Positions 11,830 through 13,584 of a DNA stretch of 13,584 bases are shown here, in pieces. The stretch spans positions 42,201 through 55,784 of the forward strand of contig DHWH01000024.1 in assembly GCA_002413065.1 (NCBI GenBank). The letters run 5' to 3'. The position numbers were made by a program, and so were the translations under genes. The DNA is from Patescibacteria group bacterium UBA5187 (GTDB lineage Bacteria; Patescibacteriota; Minisyncoccia; Phycocordibacterales; PALSA-1337). The notes under the pieces are model-generated. The model was not told the DNA's origin and did not search any database. It saw only the letters and a list, made by a program, of their open reading frames with translations. Positions within the stretch are counted from its first letter, which is position 1. Every line of letters starts with the position of its first letter.

Positions 11830-11861
11830 TTTTTAGCATAATTACATGATGTTGTCAACAT
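11830..11861 (-). promoter_or_regulatory. Promoter with overlapping palindrome
   Basis: The minus strand reads TTGACA (11858-11853), 17 bases, then TG-C-TAAAAA (-10 at 11835-11830). The palindrome ATGTTG-T-CAACAT (11849-11861) covers the -35 box and is a likely repressor site. Confidence 0.55.
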
Positions 11862-11923
11862 ATTTTCAGCCTTCTACATAGTCACTTTCTCTCACTTTTC
11901 CGCTTCCAAGCCGCCATGGAAAA

Positions 11924-11932
11924 TGCTATAAT
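11924..11932 (+). promoter_or_regulatory. Extended -10 promoter of gyrB
   Basis: TGCTATAAT is a perfect extended -10; the -35 (TTCCAA, 17 bases upstream) is weak. It leaves a leader of about 27 bases without a Shine-Dalgarno, unlike the leaderless genes nearby. Confidence 0.65.
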
Positions 11933-11966
11933 TATCCCATTAAAGAACGAGTTTCTTTTTTCATAT

Positions 11967-13584
11967 ATGGCAGAAAATACCAAGGAAAATAAGGTCAAAA
12001 AAGCTGAAGCTACCGGCGGTTACGATGCTTCTTCCATCACCGTTATGGAAGGTCTTGAGCCTGTCCGTAAGCGCCCCGGCATGTACATCGGTACAACAGG
12101 CCCTGACGGTCTCCACCACCTCATTACAGAGATATTCGACAACTCCCGCGATGAAGCCATGGGCGGCTTTGCCAATGACATCGAGATCGCATTCCTCCCG
12201 AACAACCGCGTACGAGTCGTAGATAACGGCCGCGGTATTCCCGTGGACATTCACAAAAAGACAAAAGTTTCCGCGCTCGAAACAGTCATGACTGTTCTCC
12301 ATGCCGGAGGCAAATTTGGCGGAGAAGGATACAAAGTTTCCGGCGGACTTCACGGCGTGGGTGCATCCGTGGTGAACGCATTGTCCATTTACGTAAAAGC
12401 GATCGTGCATCAGAACGGCGGCATATACATGCAGGAATATTCTCAGGGCAAACGCAAGGCTGCAGTAAAAAAGATCGGCTCGTCGAAGCTTCATGGAACG
12501 ATCATCACTTTCGAGCCTGACAAGGAGATCTTCAAAGAAGGCGTTATTTTCGACCCGACTCGTATCGTGAACCATATGCGCCAGCAGGCATATCTCGTGA
12601 AAGGCCTTCGCATTTCTGTCATAGATGCGCGCGGGCAAATTGCCACATTCGGTTCCGATGACGAACTCTTCTATCTTCGCGACACTGGTGTCGAAGCTCC
12701 ATCATATACATTTTATTTCGAAGGAGGATTGGCTTCGCTGGTCAAATTTACCAACCAGCTTTTGAAGCCGATACACAAGAATATTTTTTATGTTGAGAAA
12801 AAAGTCGAAGGAGTCGAGTCTGTCGAAGTGGCCCTGCAATATGCAGATGACGTTTCTTCGAGAGTTACCGCATTCGCGAACAATATTTACAACCCGGAAG
12901 GCGGAACCCATGTGACGGGATTCAAAACCGCATTGACCCGTACACTCAATACCTATGCTAAAAATAATAATATGGCGAAGAACGGTGAAGACAGTTTCAC
13001 CGGCGATGATGCGCTCGAAGGATTGACCGCCATTATTTCCATAAAGATGCGCGAGATCCAGTTCGAAGGTCAGACAAAATCAAAGCTTGGCAGTATGGAA
13101 GCACAGGGTGCGACCGCTACGGTTTTCGGTGAAGCGTTCAACGCGTTCTTGGAAGAAAATCCGGAAGATGCACGCGGCATCATAAATAAAGTCATCTTGG
13201 CCATGAAGGCTCGCAAAGCTGCGAAGGCCGCCAAGGATTCAGTCTTGCGCAAAGGTGCGCTCGAAGGGATGACGTTGCCGGGTAAACTCGCCGACTGTCA
13301 GTCCAGTGATCCTGCAGAATCAGAACTTTTCATTGTAGAGGGAGATTCAGCTGGAGGTACTGCAAAGCAAGGCCGCGATCGCCGTATTCAGGCTATCTTG
13401 CCGCTCCGAGGTAAAATTTTGAATATAGAACGTGCCCGTCTCGATCGCATGCTTGGTTCCGAACAGATCAAGAACCTTGTCTTGGCTTTTGGAACAGCAA
13501 TCGGAGATACATTCGATATATCTCGTCTGCGCTATCACAAGATCATCTTGGCGACAGATGCTGACGTGGACGGCGCGCACATCC
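11967..13584 (+). CDS. gyrB: DNA gyrase subunit B, 3' end missing
   Basis: GyrB powers negative supercoiling by ATP hydrolysis together with GyrA. About 539 residues are visible; the frame is open to the window end, of a usual 630-650 or 800. After a Lys-rich N-terminus come GLEPVRKRPGMYIG, the GHKL ATP site (EIFDNSRDEAMGG, VVDNGRGIPVDIH, HAGGKFGG, GYKVSGGLHGVGASVVNA), and the transducer domain with the QTK loop (EGQTKSKLGS). The TOPRIM start follows: IVEGDSAGGTAKQGRDR with its catalytic Glu, PLRGKILN, and the metal-binding DADVDGAHI at the very end. DNA-gyrase versus topoisomerase IV (ParE) is judged from the EGDSAGGTAKQGRDR and overall pattern; ParE is a small possibility. ATG 11967 is the only plausible start. 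Confidence 0.95.
   Translation, partial: MAENTKENKVKKAEATGGYDASSITVMEGLEPVRKRPGMYIGTTGPDGLHHLITEIFDNSRDEAMGGFANDIEIAFLPNNRVRVVDNGRGIPVDIHKKTKVSALETVMTVLHAGGKFGGEGYKVSGGLHGVGASVVNALSIYVKAIVHQNGGIYMQEYSQGKRKAAVKKIGSSKLHGTIITFEPDKEIFKEGVIFDPTRIVNHMRQQAYLVKGLRISVIDARGQIATFGSDDELFYLRDTGVEAPSYTFYFEGGLASLVKFTNQLLKPIHKNIFYVEKKVEGVESVEVALQYADDVSSRVTAFANNIYNPEGGTHVTGFKTALTRTLNTYAKNNNMAKNGEDSFTGDDALEGLTAIISIKMREIQFEGQTKSKLGSMEAQGATATVFGEAFNAFLEENPEDARGIINKVILAMKARKAAKAAKDSVLRKGALEGMTLPGKLADCQSSDPAESELFIVEGDSAGGTAKQGRDRRIQAILPLRGKILNIERARLDRMLGSEQIKNLVLAFGTAIGDTFDISRLRYHKIILATDADVDGAHI

Noticed and set aside
11961..12638. 225-codon open frame on the minus strand
   Set aside because: It lies antisense to the ATPase domain of gyrB, which is unmistakable on the plus strand.
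1..13584. CRISPR array, insertion sequence or prophage
   Set aside because: No regularly spaced repeats, transposase, integrase or phage structural genes are visible; the nuclease genes stand alone.

Overview
The window looks like a chromosomal piece of a Candidate Phyla Radiation (Patescibacteria, Parcubacteria-like) bacterium. The evidence is stripped-down core proteins (PheS of about 241 residues, PheT of about 659 residues without its N-terminal tRNA-binding OB domain, EF-Ts of 199 residues), very tight packing (genes that share bases with tRNAs, two genes whose stop codons touch), few Shine-Dalgarno sites, and several small proteins of the kind seen in that group. The taxonomic call is inference; no 16S gene is present. 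Standard bacterial code reads all genes.

Layout. 1-858 is the 3' part of prfA (peptide release factor 1). It converges stop-to-stop on a membrane methyltransferase-like gene (859-1338, minus), which begins directly after the CCA of tRNA-Arg(CCT) (1339-1413, minus). The gene upstream of that tRNA (1369-2040, minus; helix-turn-helix plus a LAGLIDADG-like motif) reads 14 codons into it. A small membrane protein (2155-2412) ends inside tRNA-Phe(GAA) (2403-2478). Next come a compact promoter/13-codon ORF/terminator unit (2494-2610) and a shortened MazF/PemK-type toxin gene (2617-2934, minus). A 430-base stretch with hairpins but no recognised gene separates this from an orphan OmpR-type response regulator (3365-4054, minus). 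Divergent from it is a MazG-like gene broken by a frameshift near 4420-4424.

5107-6997 is a translation operon: rpsB, tsf, a small membrane protein and tRNA-Thr(TGT). An HNH nuclease gene (7047-7475) and an unrecognised 95-residue gene with a hairpin leader follow, then pheS-pheT (7987-10722). The right end carries a coiled-coil protein, a four-helix membrane protein on the minus strand with a long structured leader, and gyrB, which runs off the window.

How it works together: most recognised genes serve translation (RF1, S2, EF-Ts, PheRS, three tRNAs) or DNA topology (GyrB). The accessory genes sit mainly beside the tRNAs and are nuclease types (LAGLIDADG-like, MazF-like, HNH). A recurrent feature is a -10 box only 6-10 bases before the ATG, implying that much of this region is transcribed as leaderless mRNA.
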